Positions 21,687 to 33,152 of a stretch of DNA of 64,000 bases are shown here, piece after piece; position 1 is the first letter of the stretch; the number at the start of each line of letters is the position of its first letter. The stretch is from Heracleum sosnowskyi (taxonomy: Eukaryota > Streptophyta > Magnoliopsida > Apiales > Apiaceae). The stretch covers positions 135,105,228-135,169,227 of the forward strand of contig CM061235.1 in NCBI GenBank assembly GCA_030848705.1. The letters run 5' to 3'. The notes under the pieces were generated by a model. That model made no database searches. It saw nothing but the letters and a program-made list of their open reading frames with translations, and was not told where the DNA came from. The position numbers and the translations under genes are program-made.

Positions 21687-22722
21687 TGAACATATAACCA
21701 TGTTAAATCCTAGCACACATATATACAATCAATATCACAATATAAGCCTCCAAACTTACAATGGGGTTCAATAGAGAAAGTCAGGTAATAGCGGGATTGA
21801 ATTTGAGGAACTCTTGAGTATTGAAAATGGATAAGAATAGACACTAGTGTGTGTTTTATGTGGGATTATATAGTTAGATTTGATATTTTGCAGATACCAT
21901 GTTGTCTGTGCCGTATCGGATGGGTAATTTGAGCGACAAACTCAACAATAGGTATATGTGGCCATCAGTCAATAAAACATAAGTAAACAAAAATAAAAAT
22001 CATGATAAATATACTAATATTTGATATAATATTAAAATAATAAAAAATATTAAATAGTTGCCCTTTTATATTTATTCAAAATCTCGATAAATGACCTAGA
22101 CGAAACAGAGAATTCAAAAGAAATCTTAATTTTATGTTAGAAATCTAGTATTATATAAAGGGTGAAACCAAAGAAAAATGCAAACCAAATTTGATATCAA
22201 TTAAAAAAAAATTCGCTTATTAATAAAGGTTACAGATCCCGCAAAAGATTAAGTAGTTTGTATATATCCAACGTACACAAAGTGGAAATATAACGAAGTG
22301 AGATTTGAGTGATTGTTCTCTGAGTGGAACTCGAGTCCAGAAACTCGTGTATAAGTGTATTTTAATTTTAAAGAGCTTAATTCCGTTGTATTTTAAGTTA
22401 TGATAGTGCTGATTGGTCTTGTGTCAACTTCACTTGATGTGTACATTTTGAGACTTTTGCTTATCAGGCTTTCTTTTTCTGGGCCTTGATTACTTACTTT
22501 TATTGTACTGGTGAAATTTATGTATTACCTCTGGACTCATAATTGGAGTATTTCTTTTATTGGGTTGAATACAGGACTTTTATTAATATGTTACTTCTGG
22601 ACTCATCTTTTGAGCCTTTAGCTCATTAAGCTTTCTTGTGTTGGGCCTCAGACAACTGTTTTTGAACTTGTATTATGAGTCTTACCTTTGTACTGTTATT
22701 TTGAGCCTTTAGTTAAATTTAT
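21687..22722. other. Intergenic, no gene seen
   Basis: AT-rich. The stretch near 22140-22200 (ATCTAGTATTATATAAAGGG) resembles a Helitron 5' start, but I could not confirm it. Confidence 0.4.
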
Positions 22723-22769
22723 GCCATGTAATTGAAGTATAATAGTTTTGTATGCATATGATAGATGAC
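22723..22769. repeat. 47-bp perfect repeat, copy 2
   Basis: Identical to 3424-3470. It sits 17 bp left of the Emigrant-like element. Confidence 0.7.
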
Positions 22770-22786
22770 CAAACTGTTTTGTACTA

Positions 22787-23516
22787 CAGTTAAACCTCTT
22801 TAAAGTAATACTTGGGACCGGAGAAATATATTACTTTATCGAGTTTATTACTTTATCGATATAATAATAAAATATTACTTTATCGATAAAGTAATATTTT
22901 GTTACTTTAAAGAAAATTATGGCCATGTTTTTTTGTAAATTTTAAAGTTGGTAAAGATTTTTAGTGTAAATTGAAGTAAATATGTATTACAATAATAAAT
23001 TTATACTATATAAACAAATTATAATCGATTAAGGGTAAAGTATAAACAAATCTTAGATTTATCTCACTCAGAATGATACTTATAAATTTACTAATAACAT
23101 AAAAATTAATCAAAATTAATGATTGATTAGAAACTGATAAAAGTTAATACTAGTATTTGTAAACTAATGTTATGTAGGGAAATATCAAGATATATCTTAT
23201 AAACGAATATTTACTATATTAGAAAAAATGTATACAATGAAACAATATTTGTATATACTATAAAAAAAAGTTACGAACTAAGTTTATTTTGAATTTGATG
23301 GAAACTGGAAAATATGAATATAAATTCATATATATATATTTCATTAGATATTACTTTATATTTTCACTGGGCCCTTACGGATTTTCTCAAAAATTATTAT
23401 CTTATGCTTTTAGCGAATTTATTACTTTATCCTATTGGCCCAAATAGGGACCGAAGAAATTTATTATTTTACCGAGGTTATTACTTTATCGAGTATTATT
23501 TTATCGAGGTTTAACT
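22787..23516. mobile_element. Emigrant/pogo-like Tc1/mariner MITE
   Basis: The left end (CAGTTAAACCTCTTTAAAG) and the right end (GAGGTTTAACT, inverted) resemble the Emigrant/Lemi1 termini known from Arabidopsis. TA flanks both ends. Inside each end the phrase ATTACTTTATCGA repeats in mirrored order. At 730 bp it has no transposase ORF, so it is non-autonomous. Confidence 0.75.
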
Positions 23517-24125
23517 TATCTATATGCGTATACATGACCACGCATACGAGTATTGCGTATTTCATGAGTATTTTAGGCGAGGGTTAGCGCTTATGGGTAT
23601 TTTGGACTTCCCCATTATATCCTATATATAATTGGCATAAGAGAGTTTAGATGGTTTGGTCGTCAGGGCTAAATTAGTAAATTTATAATTATTATTATAA
23701 TTAAAAAGGAAAAACATTATACGTAAAATGCATGGTGGTAGCAAAAGACTACACATGAAAGGAAAAGGAAACGTGTTGTGAATAAGTTTGTAGAAAATAT
23801 ATGAAAAAAATTGTTATGTATGGTATTTAAATATTATAAAGTAAAACTCTCATTTCTATAATTTGACATTTCACCGTAAAATTCACCAATTTAAGTAACA
23901 AATTAAACATATTATATATTATAAAATTTATATTTTTAAAATATCTTAATAGAGGTTGAATATTCTATATAATTAGTAACATTGTAAGATTGTAAATGAA
24001 TATTTTTAAATTATTAGTTAGCAGATAAATTTTACTTTGAAAAATTAAATTGAGATAAATATTATGTAACATAATAATAATAATACAAAATATATAAAAT
24101 TATATAAAAAAATTTAATAAATCAT

Positions 24126-24153
24126 CCCGTGCATCGCACGGGTATAAAGCTAG
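24126..24153 (+). mobile_element. Helitron 3' terminus
   Basis: A GC-rich hairpin CCCGTGCATCGCACGGG (24126-24142) stands 7 bp before CTAG (24150-24153), which is followed by T. This is the textbook Helitron 3' end (hairpin, then CTRR, inserted in an AT dinucleotide). The matching 5' TC end was not placed with confidence, so the length of the element is unknown. Confidence 0.75.
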
Positions 24154-24169
24154 TTATAAAAAAAGGTAT

Positions 24170-24512
24170 TTAGGCCTTTCACCCAACCCAAACCTGAACT
24201 TATAATTTGAATGTTAATAATGGGTACATTTTCCAGAACTTATTGACTTATTACTTGATTTTTTTTGTTTTTTAATACTTTATATTTTTACCTTTGTGTT
24301 TTTAAATATTTTTTTAATTTAAAATTCAAGTGTTGAAATCATTGTATTTAATAATTTTCTTTCAAATTTAATTTAGCAAACTCTTAACTAACTTTTTATA
24401 AGTAAATTTATCCAAACACTCGTATAACTTATAAGAATTCATCGACTTATCACTTATATATGACACTTGCTCATTTTAAACTATAATTTAAATATCTCAA
24501 ACACGCAATATT
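24170..24512. mobile_element. GTTTGG-type MITE, diverged copy
   Basis: It shares long stretches (for example AAGTGTTGAAATCATTGTAT and CTTATAAGAATTCATC) with the copies at 30.4, 30.9-31.9 and 31.9/47.7 kb. Ends are eroded. No coding capacity. Confidence 0.6.
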
Positions 24513-24621
24513 ATAGGGGTAGTCATACAAAATGTTAAAATGTGTTAAAATGTTCTTATAGCTTAAGATGTTAAAATGTGTGTTTTCCTCACTAACACAA
24601 AATAAAGAAACTAATAAGAAA

Positions 24622-26919
24622 TCTATACTATCAATACTATACTATTATATAATTATATAATAGACGAAATATTAAAAGTTTAGTTGTGATTTTACTTAAT
24701 TGTCCTTACTTATTTATAGAAATTATTACTAAATAATAATAATAATACATATTTATAACCAATTACATTTTTCACATAAAATACATTATTTTTTCTAAAA
24801 AATTCATCTACTTTTTCAAATATATCACGTGCAATTACCTTTTTAACTAAAACATGTTAGTTTTTCTATTTTTCCTTACTAAAACCCTCCTTTTCGAGAA
24901 ATATCCCGGACAAACCTTTAGTTATTTATTTTTAAACATATTTTAATATTTTAATTATTTTTTAAAAATTATCTATTTTAACAAGCCTGCTTATTTTTCT
25001 TAACAAATGCAATTACTAAAAATATTAAAAATATAAATGATCAAATACCTATTTATAACCAATTACCTTTTCAGCTAAAACACATTATAGATTTTTTCTA
25101 ACAAATTCCCTCATTTTCTAAATATATCACGGGAAATTAGGAAATTACCTTTTTCAACTTATTTTTTCTATTTTACTCACTAAAATCCATTTTTTTTCTA
25201 AAAATATCACGGACAAAATCTTTACATATTTATTTTAAAACATATTTAAATATTTTTAATTATTAAATTTTAAAACCTCATTTTCCAAAAATATCACGGA
25301 CATTTTCCTTTTTTACACTAAATATATATGTTACATTTTTTATTTTTTCTTACTAAAACCCCTCTTTTCCAAAAATATAATGGGCAAACCCTTACTTATT
25401 TATTTTAAAATCTATTTTAATGTTTTTAATTAATTAAAAGTGTTTAGCTATTTAACATGCCTACTTATTTTTTTAACAAATACAATTAATAAAATATTTT
25501 AAAAAATAATAAAATAGCAATTAACAATTAACTAAACATATATAATCAATACAATCTCCTGCAAGACTATGGCGTGTCCGCGTGTGCAACAATTGGCCAC
25601 CAAAACAAAGTGCAAATACATCCTCTACCTTTCCTAAATATTTTCATTCTAATTTAATCCGCAATTTTGCATGTAGACATATATTAGATCATGCAGTGAA
25701 CAAAAAAAACGCACATGTAACATGTTGGGGCCATATAAAGGATTAATATTCAAAGCACGTCCACACAAATATTTTGTTATTAAGAACAAAGAGAAGAGAA
25801 CAAAGAGAAGCGTACTTTTTTTAATGAATTACGATATTTTTCCTAAGGTCATATAGAATACACATGTAAATGAACATATCTAATCATTTATTATTGAATA
25901 TTCACTTATCATTTATTTTACTTGTATTTAAATTAGGTAAGTAAATAATTAGGCAGGCTATATAATAAACTAAACAATCACTACCTCAAGAAAGTCTCCC
26001 TAAGATCTACCTTATGATCCTTTTTCTCTATATAAAAATAGTAAGTATATGATTATCTTTTATAATTAAAACACGTTTTCTAACAAAATCTACTCTTTTT
26101 TCAAAAAGATCACGAAAAATTACTTTAAATTAAAACATATTACCTTTTATATTTATTGCCACTAAAATCTCTATTTTCCAAAAATATCTAAACTTCAACA
26201 TGCTATCTTTTATATTTGTCCTTGCTAAAATCTCTCTTTTTTCCAAAAATAGCCAAAACATTGAAAATCTCTACTTTTTCAAAAAATAGCCAAAACATTA
26301 AAAATTATGGGGTTTGATCATTTATTCTATTAAATAAATAATATAAAATATAAAAATAACAAATTATATAATAATATAAAATATAGTAACTAGCCGATTA
26401 TCTTTTATAATTAAAACACATTACCTTTTAATGAAAAAATATATTACCTTTGATAACACGCCTAAAAATAAAAATTAATATAATATATATTTCAATCGTT
26501 AATATTGCGTTTTTTAATTATATATCTTCTTAATATTATATATTTTTCAATTATTAATTCATTCTAAAATAATATAAAATATAGTAATTAGCCGATTCTA
26601 TTTTATAATTAAAATACATTACCTTTTAATGAAAATATAATACCTTTGATAACATGCCTAAAAATAAAAATTACTATAATATGTTTTTCAATCATTAATA
26701 TTGTCTTTTTTAATTATATATCTTCTTAATATTATATATATATTTCAATTATTAATACATTCTAAAAAATATGAAACACTATATATTCTTAATAAAAAAG
26801 TCAATTATACTATATTCTATATATTCTATTATTAATACAAAAAAATAATATAAACAAATATTTTTACTATAAAAGAAATATTATATTATATTAAAAGAAG
26901 CCTGTCGATTATAAGCTAG
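24622..26919 (+). mobile_element. Possible Helitron or Helitron-derived repeat
   Basis: The start TCTATACTAT..., followed by a TATATAATAGACGAAAT stretch, is Helitron-like and lies after an A. A CTAG followed by T occurs at 26916-26919, but no GC-rich hairpin precedes it. The body repeats a phrase like TTCCAAAAATATCACGG several times. No Rep/helicase ORF is present. Evidence is weak. Confidence 0.35.
26372..26768. repeat. 198-bp tandem duplication
   Basis: The unit beginning near ATAGTAACTAGCCGATT at 26383 recurs at 26581 with about 90 percent identity by eye, giving two adjacent AT-rich copies. Confidence 0.7.
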
Positions 26920-27823
26920 TTAAGAATAAGGGACCATTTGACAAATCTGAATCATTTATATCTAAATGATTAATATATCTGAATAATCAAGAATCTGAAT
27001 TATTATTTAATATAATATCTGAATAATAGTTTATTTTTTTGATTTTACACATTTGTCACGTGTTAACCAAAATATTTTGTCTTTTAAGATTATAACTTAC
27101 AAATAATAATAATATAATATTTCATAATATATAGTATACGATATTAAATATTTTCTTTTATTTAACTTCAAATTTCAAAAAAAAATTAAAAAAATGAAAT
27201 TTAATAATAAAATTGACAAATAACATATTATAGTTATAGTAAACAAATGAAAGAATCGTGTTGTATACACCTTCAAAAGTAAATTATCAAAATTAAATCA
27301 AATAATGTTACAAGAAATGTTTATAGATTTTAAAAGAACTAATAATTATAATTGTAATTATAATATTTTAGCTTGAAGAAATTAATATAAAAAAAAATTA
27401 GTGAACAAACTATTGTGCTGACTGATTCTGCGATTTATGAACCTTTCAACGTACTTGACTCCCAGATGATATGAAGCGCTAAGATGGACTTCATTGAGCA
27501 AACAAATGAGCCCTAAATCTCATATGCTTAGAAGTTAAAACACCGGTAGACAAACAGAATAGTAACTCTTATTCAAAACCGTACAAGATTATACAACAAA
27601 CAATTTCCATTTTAAAGCCACATGAAACCATTATTCAAAAGCTTATTCAAAGCTTACACAACCTTCTGGCTAAAACAACTGAAATCAAAACATCATTAAG
27701 AAGAAACAACGTCGCTTCATCAGCCCATAGTACTGAAGCAACAACCACACACAAATCTTTTTTGAATCTCAAACACACTTGAAATCATAATCCAGACTCC
27801 ATCTGTATGAGTCTCGCAAGTGT
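26920..27823. other. Intergenic / downstream region of the terpene synthase
   Basis: AT-rich until about 27400, then more balanced. The last 400 bp probably include the 3' UTR of the terpene synthase (minus strand). No other gene seen. Confidence 0.45.
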
Positions 27824-30327
27824 CTAAACACTTTTTTGGCTTGATATCGGAATAGGATGAACCAGCACCGGGGTCATAATTTCTTTGGTTTTGGTTTCTG
27901 AAGTAGTGAACCCATCATTGTTCTGATAGAGAATATATGACACTCGAGTCATATTGAAAGCTATAGTGAGAAGAGGCATTGGAACTACAGTTGGACGGAG
28001 AAATTCAGCGTTTATATCTTTCCATGCACACACAAGTTGTTTATTAAATTCAGCAAACGCGCATTCCTTTGAAGCACTGTGTTGCTTCATGTAACATTCC
28101 ACGGCAGAAGCTGCGTCTATTGTCTCCTTCTCGGCCTTCAAATTCAAGCAATTTATATTATTATTATTATTATTATTATTATACATTTCATTAGAATTTT
28201 ATTACTTATGAAAATATATTCACAAGTGTATCGTGAAAATGGTTAAGGTCCAATCTACGATCTGACTAATATTTTGAAACCGAGAGAGTAGATATGTAAA
28301 CTAATCATGCATACCTCAAATTCCACCATATCATCAAGGAGTCTACAAACTAAGGATCCAGCCTTGATAAATAGAGGATTATTAGAGATCCAATCAAGGG
28401 AATCTTTAGTAACCAAGTCCCCTGTTATCCCTACGAAGGAACTCGTACCAAAATAAATTAAAGCTGCAGTTATAAGTGCATGCTCCATATACTCTTCTAC
28501 TGTCGGAACATAACCTTTGTAAAAACACTTAGCCTCATAATGATATGATCTAGTCAACTGTTTCATCTGGAGAAAAGAATATTAAACCAAAATTTAAAAT
28601 TTATTAAATGGTGAAAATAAATCTCAGTTATGATTTGAGAAGCTGATTAGCCACTCACCACTTTTTTTGCATAATCTACACGATATAATGGTATGCCTGC
28701 CTTCTTCAAGTCTTCTTCTATTTCAGTAAAAGTATCCAAAAGGACTCCATAGAAATACCTCATGTATTCCGGTAGCTGATCTGTGGCACTGATATCCCAC
28801 CTGAACATGCAATTTTATAATGAACTACGTACATGTAGATATACTAGTGAAAATCTGTTCTATAGATTCTGATAAAAATTATAACCTCTCAATTGCATCC
28901 GTGAAAATTACGAGTTCTTCAACAGTACCATAGACATCATATATGTCATCAAGAGTTATCATGAATGCAAATATCTGATTTAGTATTTTTCTGGCTAGGG
29001 AGTGTTGGGGCTCGAAATACAAGCCTAATACCCAAAAGTAGCATTCCACCATCCTATCTCTTGCAAATGGTAATTTCTCCGTAAAGTTAATTTTTCTCCA
29101 CCACCTGAAATCAAAACACGTTCATATCAACGTGACATAGATATGTAGGTTTGTTATTGTATTGCAAATACTCGCATACTTTGTTATAGTGACTAGCTCT
29201 CCTTGATAAAGTTTCTGCAATAGATTGAAGTCTAAAATGGCGAATTTCAACAGTGTCTCATTGTGTGAATCTTCTTGAGCATACACGGAAATGAAGCGCC
29301 TAGCCTCCACCCTATTTGCATTCCACCAGACAGGGGTCTCAAGTGCATACATGACTTTTTTTGCTTGGAGATTCTGCAACTGAGTTTTAAGATGTTCAAG
29401 ATGAGAAGTGGTGAATGCCAATGCCTCTTCTAGTGTATCTTCCCCATGTACCCTAAGGTGAGCAGCTTCGTACAAGCTCAACAGTCCTTCAACGTCCTTG
29501 CTCAAATCCTCCTTAAATTTGCCATTGCTATCCTTGAATTGGTTGAACACATCTGTTTAACAAAACTTAGTTATTATATAGCTAGCTATAGAGCAAATTT
29601 GTTTTTGCATGTTTATATCAATTCATTTGCTTTAACTTATCAACTACTAACCAGAAGGGACATTAAACCCATGCTGTCTAAGCAGACGAAAACATAGAGC
29701 TATCATATGAAGGCCATCGTCTGTTTCAGAACCACAGACCTCATGGTAGATATCGTTAATTTTGCTTAATGCTGCCTCGATCTCAGCTTCGAAATGATAA
29801 GCAACACCAAGTCTTTGGACATCATTTATTAAGTCAAGCTGTTTTTGAGGGTGATGAGCTGCTGCTAGCAACATTTTCCTCACTTCTTCTTTTAGTGCTT
29901 GAACTTTTTCTTCTGTGTCACCATCAGGCTTCTATATGTGTAGACAAATGTAAGGTATGCATGCAAATATTTACTCACGTATGTGTAACTAGATCAGAAT
30001 ATATTAAACCTCTATAAATTAATAACCCCGGAACTGGTAAATTTTATTAATGTGATTTAAAACAGAGGAAATTAACTGGAGCAGTTTTGTGGATTATGTG
30101 TTGAACATTAATGTAAAGAAAAGAGTAATGATTATGAAGTAACTATTAATAGTAGTAACAAGTTAATATGATGGAGTTACCCTGTGATCAACTGTATCAT
30201 AGGCAAGAAAATAGTCTCCCCAAACACTGGGATGATAACTCGCAGAGCGACGAACAATCTGATCAGGCGGCACACCAGCATTTTGTAATGGAAGGGAACC
30301 TGTCGAAGCCTGAAGAAAGACAGACAT
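27824..30327 (-). CDS. Terpene synthase, TPS-a type (sesquiterpene synthase), 7 exons, 574 aa
   Basis: Exons (minus): 30327-30181, 29931-29652, 29552-29180, 29104-28886, 28800-28659, 28566-28315, 28135-27824. They join in frame to 574 residues, normal for the family, and the seven-exon plan matches angiosperm TPS-a genes. Visible motifs are RR-X8-W at 26-36, R-D-R at 282-284, and DDIYD at 319-323, which binds the Mg-diphosphate. The second metal motif (NSE/DTE) reads D-D-M-V-E-F-E-A-E at 465-473, with Glu469 where Ser/Thr is usual. There is no plastid transit peptide (RR-X8-W begins only 25 residues in), so a cytosolic enzyme acting on farnesyl diphosphate is expected; the product cannot be predicted. 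All six introns start with GT and end with AG. Start chosen: the first ATG giving the usual short TPS-a leader, 66 bp below a TATA box. Confidence 0.88.
28156..28182. repeat. ATT trinucleotide microsatellite in terpene synthase intron 6
   Basis: About nine ATT units lie 20-45 bp upstream of the exon 7 acceptor (minus strand), where a pyrimidine-rich tract is normally found. On the transcript this reads AAU repeats. Confidence 0.85.
30002..30060. mobile_element. Fragment of an Emigrant-type element in intron 1
   Basis: TTAAACCTCTATAAATTAAT matches the inner part of Emigrant-like ends. Only one end is present. It lies wholly in intron 1 of the terpene synthase. Confidence 0.5.
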
Positions 30328-30393
30328 CTCGATGACTACTTAATCAAGAACTGAGACCTAGCTTAATTAGCTATATTAGTGAAATTACCTATC

Positions 30394-30401
30394 AATTTAT
30401 A
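30394..30401 (-). promoter_or_regulatory. Probable TATA box of the terpene synthase
   Basis: TATAAATT on the minus strand lies 66 bp upstream of the ATG at 30327. A MITE starts only a few bases further upstream, so anything beyond the TATA box comes from the transposon. Confidence 0.55.
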
Positions 30402-30406
30402 GACTA

Positions 30407-30790
30407 TGGGCCTGTTTGGCACACCAAACTTATGCATTATAAGTTGACAAGAGAGTGGGTTGTCTACTCAACTTATAAATTATCATAAATTGATAAGTTG
30501 AATTATAGAAATCACCACCATTTTACTTAACTTATCAACTTATTCTTTGATTTCTTTATTTTTCTAATATTTTATATTTTTACATTTGTGTTTTTAAATA
30601 TTTTTTAATTTAAAATACAAGTGTTGAAATCATTGTATTTAAAAATTATTTTTTCAAATTTAATTTATCAAATTAGTCACTAACTTATAAGAAAATTTAT
30701 CCAAACACCCGTATAAAGAATTCATAACTTATTAACACTTACTCGTTTTAAATTATAAGTCAACATTTTTGTCATACCCCAACCACCCAC
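30407..30790. mobile_element. GTTTGG-type MITE abutting the terpene synthase promoter
   Basis: It starts GGGCCTGTTTGGC and ends near CATACCCCAACCACCCAC, with the inner ATTATAAGTTGA / CTTATAAG phrases of this family. About 385 bp, non-coding. Superfamily unassigned (hAT-like ends are possible); no clear target duplication was found. Confidence 0.65.
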
Positions 30791-30948
30791 AATATTTGTA
30801 CGCCAATGCTGACATTTACGTACGCCAATACTCACCAAACTTTTTTGAATTAATTTGTGAATAATGGTACACCGGGACTAGAGCCGGCCAAACAACACGT
30901 TTTTGGTGCGGATAGGTTCTGGGGAACACCAAGGGCCTGTTTGGCTTA

Positions 30949-31850
30949 CATTGGACCTGTTTGGCAATTGATTTATAAGCTAGCTTAGAGCATCTCCAAC
31001 GGTGTTGGCTAAAATCGTTAGCTAAAATAATATAAAATGTTGATTATGTAAAATTTGATGAACCTGTAAGATATTGTGTTCCAATGGAGTTGGCTATACT
31101 AGTTGGTTATATTTTAAAAATAGAATGTTATTATTATTTCAAGTTGTTAAAAATAGAATATATGATTTGAATATGGTAATAATTGATGTGGAGTTTTACT
31201 ACAGGTCCATAGGGGTTCGACAAAAATAGCCAACATGGAGAGGTTGGCTAAAATTTTAGCTAACAGTTTTATCCCATTGGAGCGGATTTTTTTTTACACA
31301 TTATCTAAATTTTTTATTTATGGCAATACACCTATGATTTTAGCTAAGGGTTCTTCACCATTGGAGATGCTCTTATAGCTTATAAATCAATTTTGACTTA
31401 TGGAGGGTGTTTGCCAAAATAAGTGAAACCAACTTATAGCTACTTAAAATGGATAAGTTGAATGTTAAGAATCCTTAACATTCAACTTATAACTTATAAC
31501 TTATTCTCGATACACGCAATATATAATATCCTTCAAATCTTCAAAACCATATATCTTTTGATCCGTTCATTAAAAAATTGATATGTATATATCAAATTTC
31601 TCTACTCATCGAGATCTATCCATTGATATCCATTTATATATATTAAAAAATAAATATTTTAAAAATAATAAAAAAAAAGTTAACTTATAAGTTCTGATTT
31701 ACCCAAACACTCTACTGCTTATAAGTTCTGATTTACCAAACACTCTAGGGATTTATAAGCTCAGCTCTACTTATCACTTATAAAGCACTTACTCATTTTA
31801 AGCTATAAGTCAACTTATTCTTGATATCCCAAACGCCCACATTATAAACG
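30949..31850. mobile_element. GTTTGG-type MITE, interrupted by another MITE
   Basis: The left part (GACCTGTTTGGCAATTG) and right part (from 31376, ending near CCCAAACGCCCACAT) belong to the same family as the copy at 30407. They are separated by the TTA-flanked MITE at 30988-31372. Confidence 0.6.
30988..31372. mobile_element. PIF/Harbinger-type (Tourist-like) MITE
   Basis: The inverted ends GAGCATCTCCAACGG and CCATTGGAGATGCTC flank 385 bp. TTA occurs immediately outside both ends (30985-30987 and 31373-31375), the expected PIF/Harbinger target duplication. It is inserted in the middle of a GTTTGG-type MITE. Confidence 0.85.
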
Positions 31851-31852
31851 GG

Positions 31853-32165
31853 AACTTATGCATTATAAGTTGATAAGAACTTATGAGAGGTGTTTGTGTA
31901 CTTAGCTTATTTGATAACTTATAACTTATAAATTGATAAGTTGAATGTTAGAAATCACCAACATTTTACTTAGCTTATCAACTTATTCTTTGATTTCTTG
32001 ATTTTTCTAATATTTTATATTTTTTACATTTGTGTTTTTAAATATTTTTTTAATTTAAAATACAAGTGTTGAAATCATTGTATTTAAAAATTATTTTTTC
32101 AAATTTAATTTAACAAAGTCTTCACTAACTTATAAGTAAATTTATCCAAACACCCGTATAACTTA
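31853..32165. mobile_element. GTTTGG-type MITE, left part (continues at 47683)
   Basis: Closely similar to 30407-30720. It stops at ACTTA where the CACTA element begins. Confidence 0.7.
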
Positions 32166-32441
32166 CACTAGTACAAAAATGATCTTTTACGTCGCCTATT
32201 ATACGTCGGTTCTATCCAAAGGCGACATATAAAATACTTATATACGTCGGTTCCGCCTAAAGGCGACGTATATAAGTGTTTTATACGTCGGTTGAGGAAA
32301 AGGCGACGTATATAATTCTACTATATACGTCGGTTGAGTAAAAGACGACGTATATAATGACATTATACGTCGGTTGAGGAAAAAGCGACGTATATAATGC
32401 TACTATATACGTCGGTTGTGGAAAAGACGATGTATATAATG

Positions 32442-32988
32442 TGTTAGGCCGAATACACAATATAATCAAGTATGTATGAGAATAACAATAATTAATAACA
32501 CTGTTTATGAATCAATAAAACTGTAATCTTATTAACAGCTTCTCTCTTTATGATGTTAATGAATCATAAAGAGCTTCTAGGTTACACAAATAATATCTCA
32601 ATGATCGCGTCCCTTCTAGGGATAACCTATCTGTGTTTATATAGTACACAGCTACATACAATCCTTCTCTAATTGATATTCCTACAAGTTAGCTATACAA
32701 TTCATATCAATTAAGGATTGCTTCTTATCTTCTATCCTGTTTCCTTAGCTGTATCAATATATTCTGCTTCTTTCCATCTTCAGAATGTATTGCTTCTAGA
32801 ATCTTCAATTCTGCACCGACAGCTAATTCAACTATCACCTTGTCAGACTTTAAATAAACTCTGACCGGCTTCCTTTAAACTCTTCACCCTATCAGAGTTT
32901 AACTAAACTCTGATCGGCTTCTGATAAACTCTTGTCAGTACCTGTTGCTTAAACACTGATAAACAAACATTAGCAATTATATCTAACA
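32442..32988 (-). repeat. 3' LTR of the Sirevirus-like element
   Basis: Starts TGTTAGATATAA on the minus strand and ends CGGCCTAACA. It contains both orientations of the AAACTCTG octamer. Confidence 0.95.
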
Positions 32989-33152
32989 ATCTCCCCCAAC
33001 TTGTTCATAATAAAATGTACAAGTTAAACATATAATTGATGATGTCAAAACCTTTTAACAAATGCAGTGTTTAACATATAACAGAGTTTAATTTAAAAAC
33101 AGAGTTTAAATTTGACTTAGAATAGAAAATATTAAAAACTTACAGTCAGACT

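Noticed and set aside
24622..26919. Complete Helitron
   Set aside because: The start looks right, but the CTAG at the end lacks the GC hairpin, so it is listed only as a possibility.
32185..32440. CRISPR-like spaced repeats
   Set aside because: The repeated TATACGTCGG words are variable in spacing and mirrored at 47.4-47.6 kb; they are CACTA subterminal repeats in a plant genome.
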